Under the pieces are notes generated by a model that saw nothing but the letters and a program-made list of their open reading frames with translations, was not told where the DNA came from and ran no database searches. A DNA stretch of 64,000 nucleotides from Natrinema ejinorense. GTDB taxonomy: Archaea > Halobacteriota > Halobacteria > Halobacteriales > Natrialbaceae. Made by a program: the position numbers and the translations under genes. The stretch's first letter is position 1, and each line of letters starts with the position of its first letter. Shown here one piece after another: positions 1 through 8,565 of the stretch. The DNA is taken from assembly GCF_002494345.1 (NCBI RefSeq), contig NZ_NXNI01000001.1, positions 1,674,001 through 1,738,000 on the forward strand, in the 5' to 3' direction.

Positions 1-762
1 GTCGGCTACGAGCAAGCCGACTGGAACCCCCGCGTGTTGGACCTCGAGACCGATTCGCCGGGATCGACGTGGACCTCCTTCCACGGCTTTACCCACGGCC
101 AGGAGGAGGTATCGGCGGTGCCGCCGGTCGTCCTCGATCCCGAGCCCGGCGAACGGGTCTGGGACTGCTGTGCCGCGCCCGGCGGGAAGGCGACCCAGAT
201 CGCCGCGCTGATGGACGACCGCGGAACCGTCGTCGCGAACGACAACAACCTCGGCCGGATCTCGGCGCTGCGGTTCAACGCCGAACGACTCGGCGCGACC
301 AGCCTCGCGGTGACGAACGCCGACGCGCGCAACTACTCGCTCGAGCGCTTCGACTTCGACGCGTTCGACCGGACGCTCGTCGACGCGCCCTGTTCCTGCG
401 AGGGGACGATCCGGAAGAACCCCGACGCGCTGGACAACTGGTCGGAGGGCCACATCTCCTCCGTCGCGGGCATCCAAAAGGGGATCATCCGGCGGGCGAT
501 CCAGGCCACTCGCGAGGGCGGGACCGTCGTCTACTCGACGTGTACCTTCGCCCCCGAGGAGAACGAGGCCGTCGTCCAGCACGCGCTCGAGGAGGAGGAC
601 TGCCGCGTCGTCGACTTCGATCTCGGGCTCGAGCACTCGCCGGGAGTGACCGAGTGGGAGGGCGAGCGCTTCGACTCGAGTCTCGAGCAGGCGGCCCGGA
701 TCTATCCCCACCAGAACGATACCGGCGGCTTCTTCGTGGCGAAACTGGAGGTGACCGCGTGA
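1..762 (+). CDS. RsmB/NOP2-type RNA cytosine-C5 methyltransferase (5' truncated)
   Basis: The frame is open from base 1, so the gene starts outside the window; the first visible methionine-like codon at 34 is probably not the start. The product is a SAM-dependent methyltransferase of the NOL1/NOP2/Sun family, which methylates carbon 5 of cytosine in rRNA or tRNA. Visible motifs are the AdoMet loop CCAAPGGKATQIA, motif IV DAPCSCEGTIRKNP with its Pro-Cys pair, and motif VI YSTCTFAPEENE with the second cysteine. The stop overlaps the next ATG by one base (TGATG), so the two genes are probably translationally coupled. The RNA target cannot be read from the sequence. Confidence 0.9.
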   Translation, partial: VGYEQADWNPRVLDLETDSPGSTWTSFHGFTHGQEEVSAVPPVVLDPEPGERVWDCCAAPGGKATQIAALMDDRGTVVANDNNLGRISALRFNAERLGATSLAVTNADARNYSLERFDFDAFDRTLVDAPCSCEGTIRKNPDALDNWSEGHISSVAGIQKGIIRRAIQATREGGTVVYSTCTFAPEENEAVVQHALEEEDCRVVDFDLGLEHSPGVTEWEGERFDSSLEQAARIYPHQNDTGGFFVAKLEVTA

Positions 763-1304
763 TGAGCGAGGGCACCGACGCCACCGATCTCGCGGCAAAC
801 GACGGCCAGCGGTTCGACCGACTGCCGGCCACGGAGTCCGAACGAACCGTCGCGGGACGGGCCACGCGCGAGGCGGTCGTCGACCTCTTTGCGGATCGGT
901 TCGGGATTCCGCCCGCGACGTTCGACGAGTACACGTTCTGGGAGAAAGGCGCGGGCAAGATCTGGATCTACGGCGGCGAGGCCTCGACGCCGCTCGAGAT
1001 CGAAGCGATCGGCATGACCTGTCTGCGCACCCGCCAGGAACACTGGAAGCCCACGACGGACTTCGCCCAGCGGTTTGGCCGTCACGCGACCGAGTGCGTG
1101 ATCGACCTCGACCGCGAGGCGGCCCGGCGGTTCGCGAGCGGCGAGGACCAGGAACTCGCGTGGGACGGTGACTGGGGGTATCTCATCGCCGCGCAGACGG
1201 TCGCTGGCCGACTCGAGCCCCTCGGGGTCGGCCTCTACGTTCACGGCGAACTGCGCTCGATGGTCCCGAAGGGGCGACAGCGCGACCTCACGTCGTCCCG
1301 ATAA
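762..1304 (+). CDS. PUA-like partner protein of the RNA methyltransferase (180 aa)
   Basis: The ATG at 762 shares its A with the preceding TGA stop. The 180-residue acidic protein has the look of the PUA-like RNA-binding domain that bacterial RsmF enzymes carry at their C-terminus: a FADRFGIPPATFDEYTFWEK start, an IWIYGG strand, then a GLYVHGELRSMVPKG end. No catalytic motif is seen. Coupling to the methyltransferase suggests it is the RNA-recognition half of a split enzyme. That role is inferred from position and resemblance only. Confidence 0.75.
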   Translation: MSEGTDATDLAANDGQRFDRLPATESERTVAGRATREAVVDLFADRFGIPPATFDEYTFWEKGAGKIWIYGGEASTPLEIEAIGMTCLRTRQEHWKPTTDFAQRFGRHATECVIDLDREAARRFASGEDQELAWDGDWGYLIAAQTVAGRLEPLGVGLYVHGELRSMVPKGRQRDLTSSR

Positions 1305-1465
1305 GCGCGTTCGATGCGGGTCGCATTCGTTGCCGTCGGCTCGTTCAACTAGTCGTCGCCCGGCTGCGATGGGGCAGCGAGGGGATCGCTTTATAACACC
1401 GGCAGACGTCCCAATGTCGCTCGAGGGGCCGCTATCGAACGGGCTGGCGGCTGCCTGACACGAGT

Positions 1466-1489
1466 CCGCCGGTATCGTGTGACCGGCGG
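1466..1489. terminator. Hairpin beyond the MFS gene
   Basis: CCGCCGGT (1466-1473) and ACCGGCGG (1482-1489) pair as an 8-bp stem with an 8-nt loop, 12 bp beyond the stop of the minus-strand transporter gene. There is no T-run, so a terminator role is only suggested by position. The rest of 1305-1501 shows no gene. Confidence 0.35.
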
Positions 1490-1501
1490 GTGAACGACGA
1501 G

Positions 1502-2719
1502 TTAGCCTCGGCCGCCGGCCAACTGCTTTGCTTCCGGTCGCGTTCGCAATCTGAGCATCGCGACCGTCCCGATCAACGGGCCGATCGCCAGCGGGACGAA
1601 CGCCCACTGCCAGCCGACGGCGCGCTGGACGACGGGGAGCAACTGGATCGATCCGATGGTGATGCAGAAGCCGACTGCGGTCTGGAGCGTGAGCGCGGAG
1701 CCGACGTAGCTGTCGTCCGCGAGTTCGGAGACCGCCGCGGAGAACTGCGCGGAATCCGCGACGATGAAAAACCCCCAGACGAGCACGAAGGGCGTGATCA
1801 CGGCCAGCGACGAGCCGTAGACGACGCCCGCGAGCAGGCACGCGGTGCCCGAGAGGATCATCGACGCGCTGGTAACGAGCGATCGGCCCACCCGATCCGC
1901 GACCGAGCCGGCGAGCCACGCTCCGACGCCGCCGATCGCGATCGTCCCGAACGCCAGCAGTGCCGCTCGCCGCGCCGGGTCCGGCGTCCCGCTTGCCTCG
2001 AGACTGGCGAGGAGGTAGACCGGAATCCACGTCCAGACCGCGTAGAGTTCCCACATGTGGCCGAAGTAGCCGGTGTTCGCGAGAACGACGGCCCGGTCCG
2101 TGACGATCCGACGGACCGCGCTCGGATCGAACGGGGCCGTTTCGGGCTGGTGTGGGCCGTCCTCGTATGCGAGCGCGAGGAGTCCCCCGATCGATGCGAT
2201 ACCGGCCGTTCCGTACAGGACGAGACGCGGCTGTCCGATGCCGCCGACTGCCCGGAGCAGGTGTGGCGATGCGGAACCGACGGTGAGTGCACCGACGAGG
2301 ACGCCGATGGCGAGGCCGCGGCCCTGAACGAACCACGAGGCCATCATCTTCATTCCCGTCGGATAAACACCAGCGAGCGCGACACCGGTGAGGAATCGAA
2401 GGACGATAGCCGGCGGCCCGCTGTGTACGGCCCCGGCAATGAGGGCCGTCGACGCCGCTCCGACGAAGGCGGCCCCGGCGAAGAGGTATCGCGGCCGAAC
2501 GACGTCGGCGATGGTTAGCGAGGCCGACCCAAGCGCGCCGACGACGAACCCGAGCTGGACGGCGTTGGTCAGCCACGCCGTCTCGGCGGGCGTGAGATTC
2601 CAGCTCTCGGCCAGCTCCGGACCGACGGCCGTCCCGCTGAACCACAGCGTCATCGCGAACAGTTCGGCGACCCCGACGAGGACGAGCGCACGCCACTTGG
2701 TGCCGGCAACGGCTGTCAT
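1502..2719 (-). CDS. MFS transporter (405 aa)
   Basis: Major facilitator superfamily permease with about 12 hydrophobic segments. The N-terminal half reads like the nitrate/nitrite porter or sugar-phosphate subgroup (MTLWFSGTAVGPELAESW, then a VVRPRYLF loop between TM2 and TM3). A second MFS-type loop, SVADRVGRSLVTSAS, starts the C-terminal half. The ATG at 2719 was chosen because the upstream in-frame extension (to 2815) is arginine- and proline-rich, not hydrophobic, and would run into the neighbouring gene. Substrate unknown. Confidence 0.88.
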   Translation of the reverse strand: MTAVAGTKWRALVLVGVAELFAMTLWFSGTAVGPELAESWNLTPAETAWLTNAVQLGFVVGALGSASLTIADVVRPRYLFAGAAFVGAASTALIAGAVHSGPPAIVLRFLTGVALAGVYPTGMKMMASWFVQGRGLAIGVLVGALTVGSASPHLLRAVGGIGQPRLVLYGTAGIASIGGLLALAYEDGPHQPETAPFDPSAVRRIVTDRAVVLANTGYFGHMWELYAVWTWIPVYLLASLEASGTPDPARRAALLAFGTIAIGGVGAWLAGSVADRVGRSLVTSASMILSGTACLLAGVVYGSSLAVITPFVLVWGFFIVADSAQFSAAVSELADDSYVGSALTLQTAVGFCITIGSIQLLPVVQRAVGWQWAFVPLAIGPLIGTVAMLRLRTRPEAKQLAGGRG

Positions 2720-2811
2720 CGCCCGACTATACGGCGGACACCTGAAAAAGTGAGGCGGCCGATCGGTCACGATCCCGACACGGCCGCGGGTAGCCGTCCA
2801 GCCGAGGGGTC

Positions 2812-3714
2812 TCACTCCGAGTTCGAGTCGCCGGAACTCGATTTGACGGCGAGGACCGGCATCCCCGCGCGCCTGATCAGCCGTTCCGTCGTACTGCCCA
2901 GGAGAACGCGACCGAGCCCGGTTCGGCCGTGCGTTCCCATCGCGATCAGGTCGATCTCGTTTTCCGCGGCGTACTCGAGGAGACCACTGGCGGGGAACCC
3001 CTCCTGAACGGCAGTCACTGCCTCGAGACCGGCATCTCGGGCCCGCGTTGCGATCGCTTCGGTTGCCCGTTCCCCCTGGGATTCGAACTGGGAAAGCAGC
3101 TTGCGGGACGCCGCGACGTTAGGAGTGCCTGCAACGTTGCTGACGTCGACGATATTGACGGCGTGGACGCGTGCGTCCGCTTTCGTGGCGATCCCGAGTC
3201 CGTGGTCGACCGCGGCGGACGCCTCCTCGCTGCCGTCCGTCGGGAGGAGGACCTCGTCGTACCCGCCGGTCCATTCGCTTCGGTCGGCCACTCGGGCGGT
3301 CAGTACCGGAACGTCCGACCGTCGAACGACGTGTTCGGTGACGCTGCCTGCGACGTAGCGGTTCACGCCGGTTCGGCCGTGGGTCCCCATCGCGATCAGA
3401 TCGATCCCGTTTTCGGCGGCGTACTCGAGGATCACGTCGGCGGGGCTCCCTCTCTGCAGCGCCGTCCGGACCGTCTCGCTCCCGTCGGCGATCGCTTCGA
3501 TTCGTTCGGTCGCGGTCTCGGCCTCGGCCTCGAGTCGCTGGACGAACTCCGCGTCGACACCGCCGGCATTGAACACGCCACCGGCGGCGGCGACGTCGAC
3601 GACGGTGAGGACGTGGACCGTCGCGTCGAACCAGCGTGCGAGCGCCAGGCCGTGTTCGGCGGCCCGGACTGCGTGGTCGCTTCCGTCGATCGGGACGAGA
3701 ATGGAGTCGTACAT
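2812..3714 (-). CDS. Universal stress protein with two UspA domains (300 aa)
   Basis: Two UspA domains in tandem. The first starts MYDSILVPIDGSDHAV and ends with the nucleotide-binding loop GTHGRTGVNRYVAGS; the second repeats this as VLLPTDGSEEA and GTHGRTGLGRVLLGS. The G-x2-G-x9-G-[ST] loop suggests the ATP-binding type. The ATG at 3714 fits the conserved MYDSILVP start; an upstream in-frame ATG at 3738 adds eight unconserved residues. Fused tandem forms are usual in haloarchaea. Role: cytoplasmic stress protein, exact function unknown. Confidence 0.92.
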   Translation of the reverse strand: MYDSILVPIDGSDHAVRAAEHGLALARWFDATVHVLTVVDVAAAGGVFNAGGVDAEFVQRLEAEAETATERIEAIADGSETVRTALQRGSPADVILEYAAENGIDLIAMGTHGRTGVNRYVAGSVTEHVVRRSDVPVLTARVADRSEWTGGYDEVLLPTDGSEEASAAVDHGLGIATKADARVHAVNIVDVSNVAGTPNVAASRKLLSQFESQGERATEAIATRARDAGLEAVTAVQEGFPASGLLEYAAENEIDLIAMGTHGRTGLGRVLLGSTTERLIRRAGMPVLAVKSSSGDSNSE

Positions 3715-3791
3715 AGCGTATTCTGGCTCGTGATTCACTCGCGGTTCGCTTAAAACGCTCTCACCGTTCCTGGGCGACGGTGATTATTGTC

Positions 3792-4001
3792 TCACGCCAC
3801 GAGGAGGAGGCCGAGTACCAGTCCATGCCAAACGATGACTGCAACCGCGTACCCCGACTCTGCCGTCGGTACCGGCGGACGGCGGACGATCGCCTCCCAC
3901 AGGAAGGCGGTCGCCAGCAACGCGCCACCCAAGAGCTCGAGCCGGAAATCGACGACGGGATGGAATCCAACGGCAACCCCGACGAGCAGGGACGTGAGCA
4001 T
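3792..4001 (-). CDS. Small two-helix membrane protein, possibly 5'-truncated by an in-frame TGA
   Basis: A 69-residue protein with two hydrophobic segments (MLTSLLVGVAVGF and AVAVIVWHGLVLGLLLVA) around a short charged loop with RRPPVP. Upstream in the same frame an ATG at 4031 begins MDYYD and is closed by TGA (4014-4016); reading resumes as LLAGMLTSLL. The pattern MDYYD-x-LLAG looks like one natural N-terminus with a stop in place of a residue, perhaps Trp. The protein may re-initiate at 4001 or the gene may be dead. Function unknown. Confidence 0.6.
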   Translation of the reverse strand: MLTSLLVGVAVGFHPVVDFRLELLGGALLATAFLWEAIVRRPPVPTAESGYAVAVIVWHGLVLGLLLVA

Positions 4002-4197
4002 TCCGGCCAGCAGTCAATCGTAGTAGTCCATCTTCCGAGCAGGATGTAGGCCGTTTCTCCAAAAGCGTGGTCGACCGATTCCAGCCCGCTTGGAGTCGGA
4101 GGTCGGTTCTACGGTGGATGCGGTGTAGGTTCCCCACAGTCACCCCTCCGCCGATCGCCCGGCTGCCGAGTGGATCGAACGGTGCCGCTAAAGCCCG

Positions 4198-4737
4198 TCA
4201 AGAGAGCCGCGCGGCGATGTCGGCCTCGGTGATGATACCGACGGTTTCGCCGGCCTCGGTGATCATCACGGCCTTGTAGTGCTCGAGGAGGTTGCTGATC
4301 TCGTCGAGGGTGGCGTCTTTCGAGACGGTCGGAAAGCTTTCGCTCATGTGGTCCTCGATGGGTTCGTCGCGGTCGTCGGAGTCGAGGTGAACGAGGTCGC
4401 TCTGGCTGATCGATCCCACCGGGATCCCGTCCTGAATCACTGCCAGCTGGGAGTAGGCTTCGTCCTCCATCTTCTGGGCGGCATCGCTGACGGGGTCCGC
4501 CGGCGCGACGCTGACGACGGCCTCGTTCATGAGATCATCGGCGCGGATGACGTCGCTTTCGGCCGTTTCCAGGGCGTTGACGATCCGTCGGAGCGTCGAG
4601 AGACGCGGATCGACGTCCCCGCCCTCGATGCGGGCGATCAGCGGCTGGGAGACGTCGGCCGTGTCCGCCAGCTCGCTCTGGGTAAGTCCGAGTTCGGTAC
4701 GACGTTGTCGGAGGTCCGCGGGCGTCGGGAGTTCCAT
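4198..4737 (-). CDS. XRE-type HTH protein with CBS-domain pair (179 aa)
   Basis: Residues 1-60 form a Cro/C1-type helix-turn-helix (LRQRRTELGLTQSELADTAD then VSQPLIARIE). Residues about 68-179 are two CBS motifs (AVVSVAPADPVSDAAQKM and FPTVSKDATLDEISNLL, each ending GxIxxxDI/L). Such proteins are predicted DNA-binding regulators whose CBS pair senses an adenine nucleotide. The gene stands alone; 4002-4197 and 4738-5031 hold no gene. A TATA-like TATAAC lies about 20 nt upstream of the ATG on the minus strand. Target genes unknown. Confidence 0.9.
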   Translation of the reverse strand: MELPTPADLRQRRTELGLTQSELADTADVSQPLIARIEGGDVDPRLSTLRRIVNALETAESDVIRADDLMNEAVVSVAPADPVSDAAQKMEDEAYSQLAVIQDGIPVGSISQSDLVHLDSDDRDEPIEDHMSESFPTVSKDATLDEISNLLEHYKAVMITEAGETVGIITEADIAARLS

Positions 4738-5031
4738 ACGAGTGGATTACTACGGGTTATAGAAAGTATTTTGGGTTGGGTCCAGTTTCGCAGACAGATC
4801 GGTGCAGAAACCGGTCCGTCTCGTCACTGTAGCGGGAACGGCCTGGTCGGGCCGGAACAACCGCCCCGAGCGACAGCGCGCGGATCGAATGCGACGCGGG
4901 GCCAATCCGCCCGCCGTCTCGTGGTGACAAGCGACAACGCGGTCCCACGCACTGCGAGGTGGGGAGCGGTGTACTCGGTCTCGCAAAAGACGCGGTGTGT
5001 CTTTCGGCGGCTTCGATCGACGTTTCGGCCG

Positions 5032-6174
5032 TTAGTCCAGCAGTTCGCGGGCGATAACGTTTTTCTGGATCTCGGTGGTGCCCTCGTAGATCTGGGTGAT
5101 CTTCGAGTCACGGTAGAACCGCTCGACGGGGAAGTCGTTGACGTAGCCGGAACCGCCGTGGATCTGGACGGCTTCGTTGGAGACGTCGACGGCGACGCGG
5201 GAGGCGTACTCCTTGGCCATCGAGGCGAGTTTGGTGATGTCGTTGCCCTGGTCGACGTTCCAGGCGGCCTTGTAGGTCAGGTTGCGTGCTGCTTCGGTCT
5301 TCGTCGCCATGTCGGCGAGTTTGTGCTGGATGGCCTGGAACTCCGAGATCGACTGGCCGAACTGCTCGCGGTCCTCGGCGTACTCGAGGGAGGCCTCGAG
5401 TGCGCCTTTCGCGATACCCAGTCCCTGTGCGGCGACGCCGGTACGGGTCGCGTCGAAGAACTGCATCTGCTGGAGGAACGCGGCGTCCCGGTCGCCGATG
5501 AGGTTCTCTTCGGGAACGCGAACGTCGTCGAAGATGAGTTCGGCCGTGTCGGAGGCGCGAATGCCGAGCTTGCCGGTGATCTTGTCCGCGCTGAAGCCGT
5601 CGCGGTCGGATTCGATGACGATCTGACTGAAGCCGTCGTAGCGGCTCTCGGCGTCGGGATCGGTCTTACAGAGCGCGACGAAGAAGTCGCCGACGCTGCC
5701 GTTGGTGATCCACATCTTGTTGCCGTTGATCACCCACTCGTCGCCGTCCTTCTCGGCGCGCGTCGAGACCGAGGAAACGTCCGAGCCGGTGTCGGGTTCG
5801 GAGATCGCCGCCCCGGAGATCTTCTCGCCGGTTGCGACGGGTTCGAGGAAGCGTTCCTTCTGGTCTTCGGTCCCGAATTCGCGGATGGCTTCGGTTCCGA
5901 ACGAGCAGGCCATAATCGAGAGTGCGATCCCTGGGTCGTGGGAGAACAGTTCCTCGGCGATGATCACCGACTCGAGCGTCGAGTAGCCGGCCCCACCGTA
6001 CTCGATGGGGATCGTCGAGCCGACGAGGCCCATTTCGGCTGCCTTGTCGACGACTTCGTGGGGGAACTTCTCCTCGGTGTCGTACTCTTCTGCGTTGGGA
6101 ACGATCTCGTTTTCTGCGAACCGGCGGACCTCTTCGCGGATTTGCTCTTGTTCTTCACTGAGTCCGAATTCCAT
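5032..6174 (-). CDS. Acyl-CoA dehydrogenase (380 aa)
   Basis: FAD-dependent acyl-CoA dehydrogenase catalysing the first step of beta-oxidation. Family length is 380. Signatures present: AISEPDTGSDVSSVSTRAEK and KMWITNG (FAD/substrate site), EYAEDREQFGQSISEFQAIQ, and near the C-terminus the YEGTTEIQKNVIARELL block with the expected catalytic glutamate. It diverges from the hydroxyacyl-CoA dehydrogenase/hydratase fusion across 115 bp, so steps 1 to 3 of beta-oxidation share one control region. Chain-length specificity cannot be told. Confidence 0.95.
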   Translation of the reverse strand: MEFGLSEEQEQIREEVRRFAENEIVPNAEEYDTEEKFPHEVVDKAAEMGLVGSTIPIEYGGAGYSTLESVIIAEELFSHDPGIALSIMACSFGTEAIREFGTEDQKERFLEPVATGEKISGAAISEPDTGSDVSSVSTRAEKDGDEWVINGNKMWITNGSVGDFFVALCKTDPDAESRYDGFSQIVIESDRDGFSADKITGKLGIRASDTAELIFDDVRVPEENLIGDRDAAFLQQMQFFDATRTGVAAQGLGIAKGALEASLEYAEDREQFGQSISEFQAIQHKLADMATKTEAARNLTYKAAWNVDQGNDITKLASMAKEYASRVAVDVSNEAVQIHGGSGYVNDFPVERFYRDSKITQIYEGTTEIQKNVIARELLD

Positions 6175-6183
6175 AGTCGTTCG

Positions 6184-6223
6184 TTACTATCCAAGCGATA
6201 AAGAAGTTTGTAACCGATAGTAA
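6184..6223. promoter_or_regulatory. Inverted repeat in divergent beta-oxidation promoter
   Basis: TTACTATC (6184-6191) and GATAGTAA (6216-6223) are perfect inverted half-sites in the 115 bp between two divergent lipid-degradation genes. A minus-strand TATA-like CTTTATCG lies between them, about 25 nt from the dehydrogenase ATG. A plus-strand TTTATA near 6235-6241 precedes the fusion gene. A repressor that blocks both promoters would fit; its identity is unknown. Confidence 0.45.
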
Positions 6224-6289
6224 ACAGAAGTGCTGTTTATAGATCGGAAGAGGGAAACGTTGAAACCCGTCCACATTGGATTCTCAAGC

Positions 6290-8263
6290 ATGGATTTGGA
6301 CAATATCAACACCATCGCAGTTCTGGGTGCGGGAAACATGGGCCACGGTATCGCGGAAGTCGCCGCAATGGCGGGCTACGACGTGAACATGCGCGACATC
6401 AAAGACGAGTTCGTTCAGAACGGCTACGAACAGATCGAGTGGTCGCTGAACAAGCTCGCCGAAAACGACCAGCTTACCCAGGAGGAAGCCGACGCCGCCC
6501 TCGAGCGGGTGACGCCGCTGGTCGACATGTCGGAAGCGGTCGGTGACGCCGACTTCGTCATCGAAGCGGTCCCCGAACAGATGGAGATCAAAGAGGACGT
6601 CTACACCGAACTCGAGGACGCCGCGCCGGATCACGCCATCTTCGCGACGAACACCTCGAGCCTCTCGATTACCGATCTCGCGGAGTTTACGGACCGTCCC
6701 GACCAGTTCTGTGGGATGCACTTCTTCAACCCGCCGGTTCGGATGCCCCTCGTCGAAGTGATTTCGGGTGCCGAAAGCGCCGACGAGACCCTCGAAGTGA
6801 CGGAGGAACTCGCCGAGGACCTCGAGAAGGCACCGGTCAGAGTCCACAAGGATTCGCCCGGCTTCATCGTGAACCGGATCCTCGTCCCCCTGATGAACGA
6901 GGCATCCTGGCTCGTCAGCAACGACGAGTCGACCATCGCCGAGGTCGACTCCACGACCAAGTACGGCATGGGGCTGCCCATGGGGAGCTTCGAACTCGGC
7001 GACCAGGTCGGCAACGACGTCAGCTACCACGTTCTCGAGTACATGCACGACGTGCTGGGTGCGGCCTACGAGCCGGCCCCGCTACTCGAAGAGAAAGTCG
7101 AGAACGAGGAACTGGGCAAGAAGACCGGCAAGGGATTTTACGACTACGAGGACGGTGATGGCGTCCAGATCCCGTCCGATCAGCAGTCCGAGTTCGTCGA
7201 GGAACGACTCCTCGCGACGATCGCCAACGAGGCCGCCAAGCTGATCGGCGGCGACGTCGCGCCGCCCGAATCGATCGACGAGGCCGTCCAACTCGGCGCT
7301 GGTTTCCCCGACGGCCCGGTCAAGCTCGTCGACGAGTACGGCCTCGAGACCCTCCACGAGGTGCTCGAGGAGGCCTACGAGGAGACCGGCCACGAGCGCT
7401 ACGCGCCCGCGGAGTACCTCGCGGAACGCGCCGCCGAAGGCGGCTTCTACGACGATGACGACGACGCCGACGAGCTCGACTTCGAGACCGTCCGGATCGA
7501 GTACCCCGGCGATATGGTCGGTCACGTCGTCATCGACCGGCCACACCGGATGAACACGATCAGCGACGAACTGCTCGAAGAGCTCTCGACGGCGGTCGAA
7601 CACCTGGAAGACGACGAGGAGGTTCGTGCGCTCCTCGTTACTGGGGAGGGCGAGAAGGCCTTCTCCGCCGGTGCCGACGTCCAGAGCATGGCCGGCGACG
7701 GTGCCGACCCGATCGAGGGCCAGGAGCTCTCGCGGCTGGGACAGTCCACGTTCGGACGCCTCGAGGCCTGTGACATGCCCGTCGTCGCCGGGATCGACGG
7801 CTTCTGTCTCGGCGGCGGGATGGAACTGGCGACCTGTGCAGACCTGCGCGTCGCGAGCGAGCGCTCCGAGTTCGGCCAGCCCGAACTCGACCTCGGACTC
7901 ATTCCCGGCTGGGGCGGGACGCAGCGGCTCAAACACATCGTCGGCGAAGGTCGCGCGAAGGAGATCATTCTCACCGCCGAGCGCTACGACGCCGAGACGA
8001 TGGAATCGTACGGCTTCGTCAACGAACTCGTCGACAACGACGAGCTCGAGGATCGTGCACTCGAGCTGGCGACGGACCTCGCCGGCGGGCCACCGATCGC
8101 CCAGAAGTTCACCAAACGTGCGATGCTGGCCGGCCGCGACGACACGGACGCCGGCCTCGAGTACGAGGCCTCGGCGTTCGGACATCTGATGGCGACCGAC
8201 GACCTGATGGAAGGAATCACCGCGTTCATGGGCGACGAGGAACCCGAGTTCGAAGGAAAGTAA
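6290..8263 (+). CDS. 3-hydroxyacyl-CoA dehydrogenase / enoyl-CoA hydratase fusion (657 aa)
   Basis: Bifunctional beta-oxidation enzyme. Residues 1-290 are the NAD-dependent dehydrogenase, with Rossmann motif VLGAGNMGHGIAEVAA and the HFFNPP catalytic segment. Residues 300-385 are its C-terminal dimerisation domains. After an acidic linker (YDDDDDADELD) residues 405-657 are a crotonase-fold hydratase with oxyanion-hole segments FSAGADVQSM and GFCLGGGMELATCAD. The order dehydrogenase-hydratase is opposite to bacterial FadB. The start at 6290 (MDLDNINTIAVLGAG) leaves the Rossmann motif in its usual place; an upstream extension is unlike the family. Confidence 0.94.
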   Translation: MDLDNINTIAVLGAGNMGHGIAEVAAMAGYDVNMRDIKDEFVQNGYEQIEWSLNKLAENDQLTQEEADAALERVTPLVDMSEAVGDADFVIEAVPEQMEIKEDVYTELEDAAPDHAIFATNTSSLSITDLAEFTDRPDQFCGMHFFNPPVRMPLVEVISGAESADETLEVTEELAEDLEKAPVRVHKDSPGFIVNRILVPLMNEASWLVSNDESTIAEVDSTTKYGMGLPMGSFELGDQVGNDVSYHVLEYMHDVLGAAYEPAPLLEEKVENEELGKKTGKGFYDYEDGDGVQIPSDQQSEFVEERLLATIANEAAKLIGGDVAPPESIDEAVQLGAGFPDGPVKLVDEYGLETLHEVLEEAYEETGHERYAPAEYLAERAAEGGFYDDDDDADELDFETVRIEYPGDMVGHVVIDRPHRMNTISDELLEELSTAVEHLEDDEEVRALLVTGEGEKAFSAGADVQSMAGDGADPIEGQELSRLGQSTFGRLEACDMPVVAGIDGFCLGGGMELATCADLRVASERSEFGQPELDLGLIPGWGGTQRLKHIVGEGRAKEIILTAERYDAETMESYGFVNELVDNDELEDRALELATDLAGGPPIAQKFTKRAMLAGRDDTDAGLEYEASAFGHLMATDDLMEGITAFMGDEEPEFEGK

Positions 8264-8463
8264 GCCGGTTCGGCCGATCCGCGATCGTCGTCGAACCTCG
8301 GCGAATCCGCTCGCGAACCGGGCCAACTATTCTAGCACTGCCGGCGCAGATCTGATCGGTACGTGTAGTGCCAATACGGACGGGGCCGGGACGCAACGAC
8401 GATCGGGCAGTCACGACTGACGGGACGACGGGAGACTGACGGAACGACTATACGTCCAGTTGA

Positions 8464-8544
8464 TCACTAGTGACAATAGACATATATAGCTGCCTCAGCG
8501 CGTCGTAACCGGATATAGTACTCTTAGCAGGGCCTATTATCCGG
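8464..8544 (+). promoter_or_regulatory. ABC-operon promoter with candidate operators
   Basis: The 302-bp gap 8264-8565 holds no gene but has an A+T-rich control region at its 3' end. TCACTAGTGA (8464-8473) is a 10-bp palindrome. CCGGATA (8509-8515) and TATCCGG (8538-8544) are inverted half-sites, and the right one overlaps TATTAT, whose centre (about 8537) lies 26-29 nt before the ATG at 8566. The transcript would be nearly leaderless. A repressor at the half-sites would cover the TATA box. Confidence 0.45.
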
Positions 8545-8565
8545 CTTTTTCGTACGTTCTCTTGC

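Noticed and set aside
4279-6201. A 640-codon open frame on the plus strand opposite the HTH-CBS and acyl-CoA dehydrogenase genes
   Set aside because: It is antisense to two well-supported genes, and its residue content is the mirror of their GC-rich codons. Long antisense frames are common in GC-rich haloarchaeal DNA.
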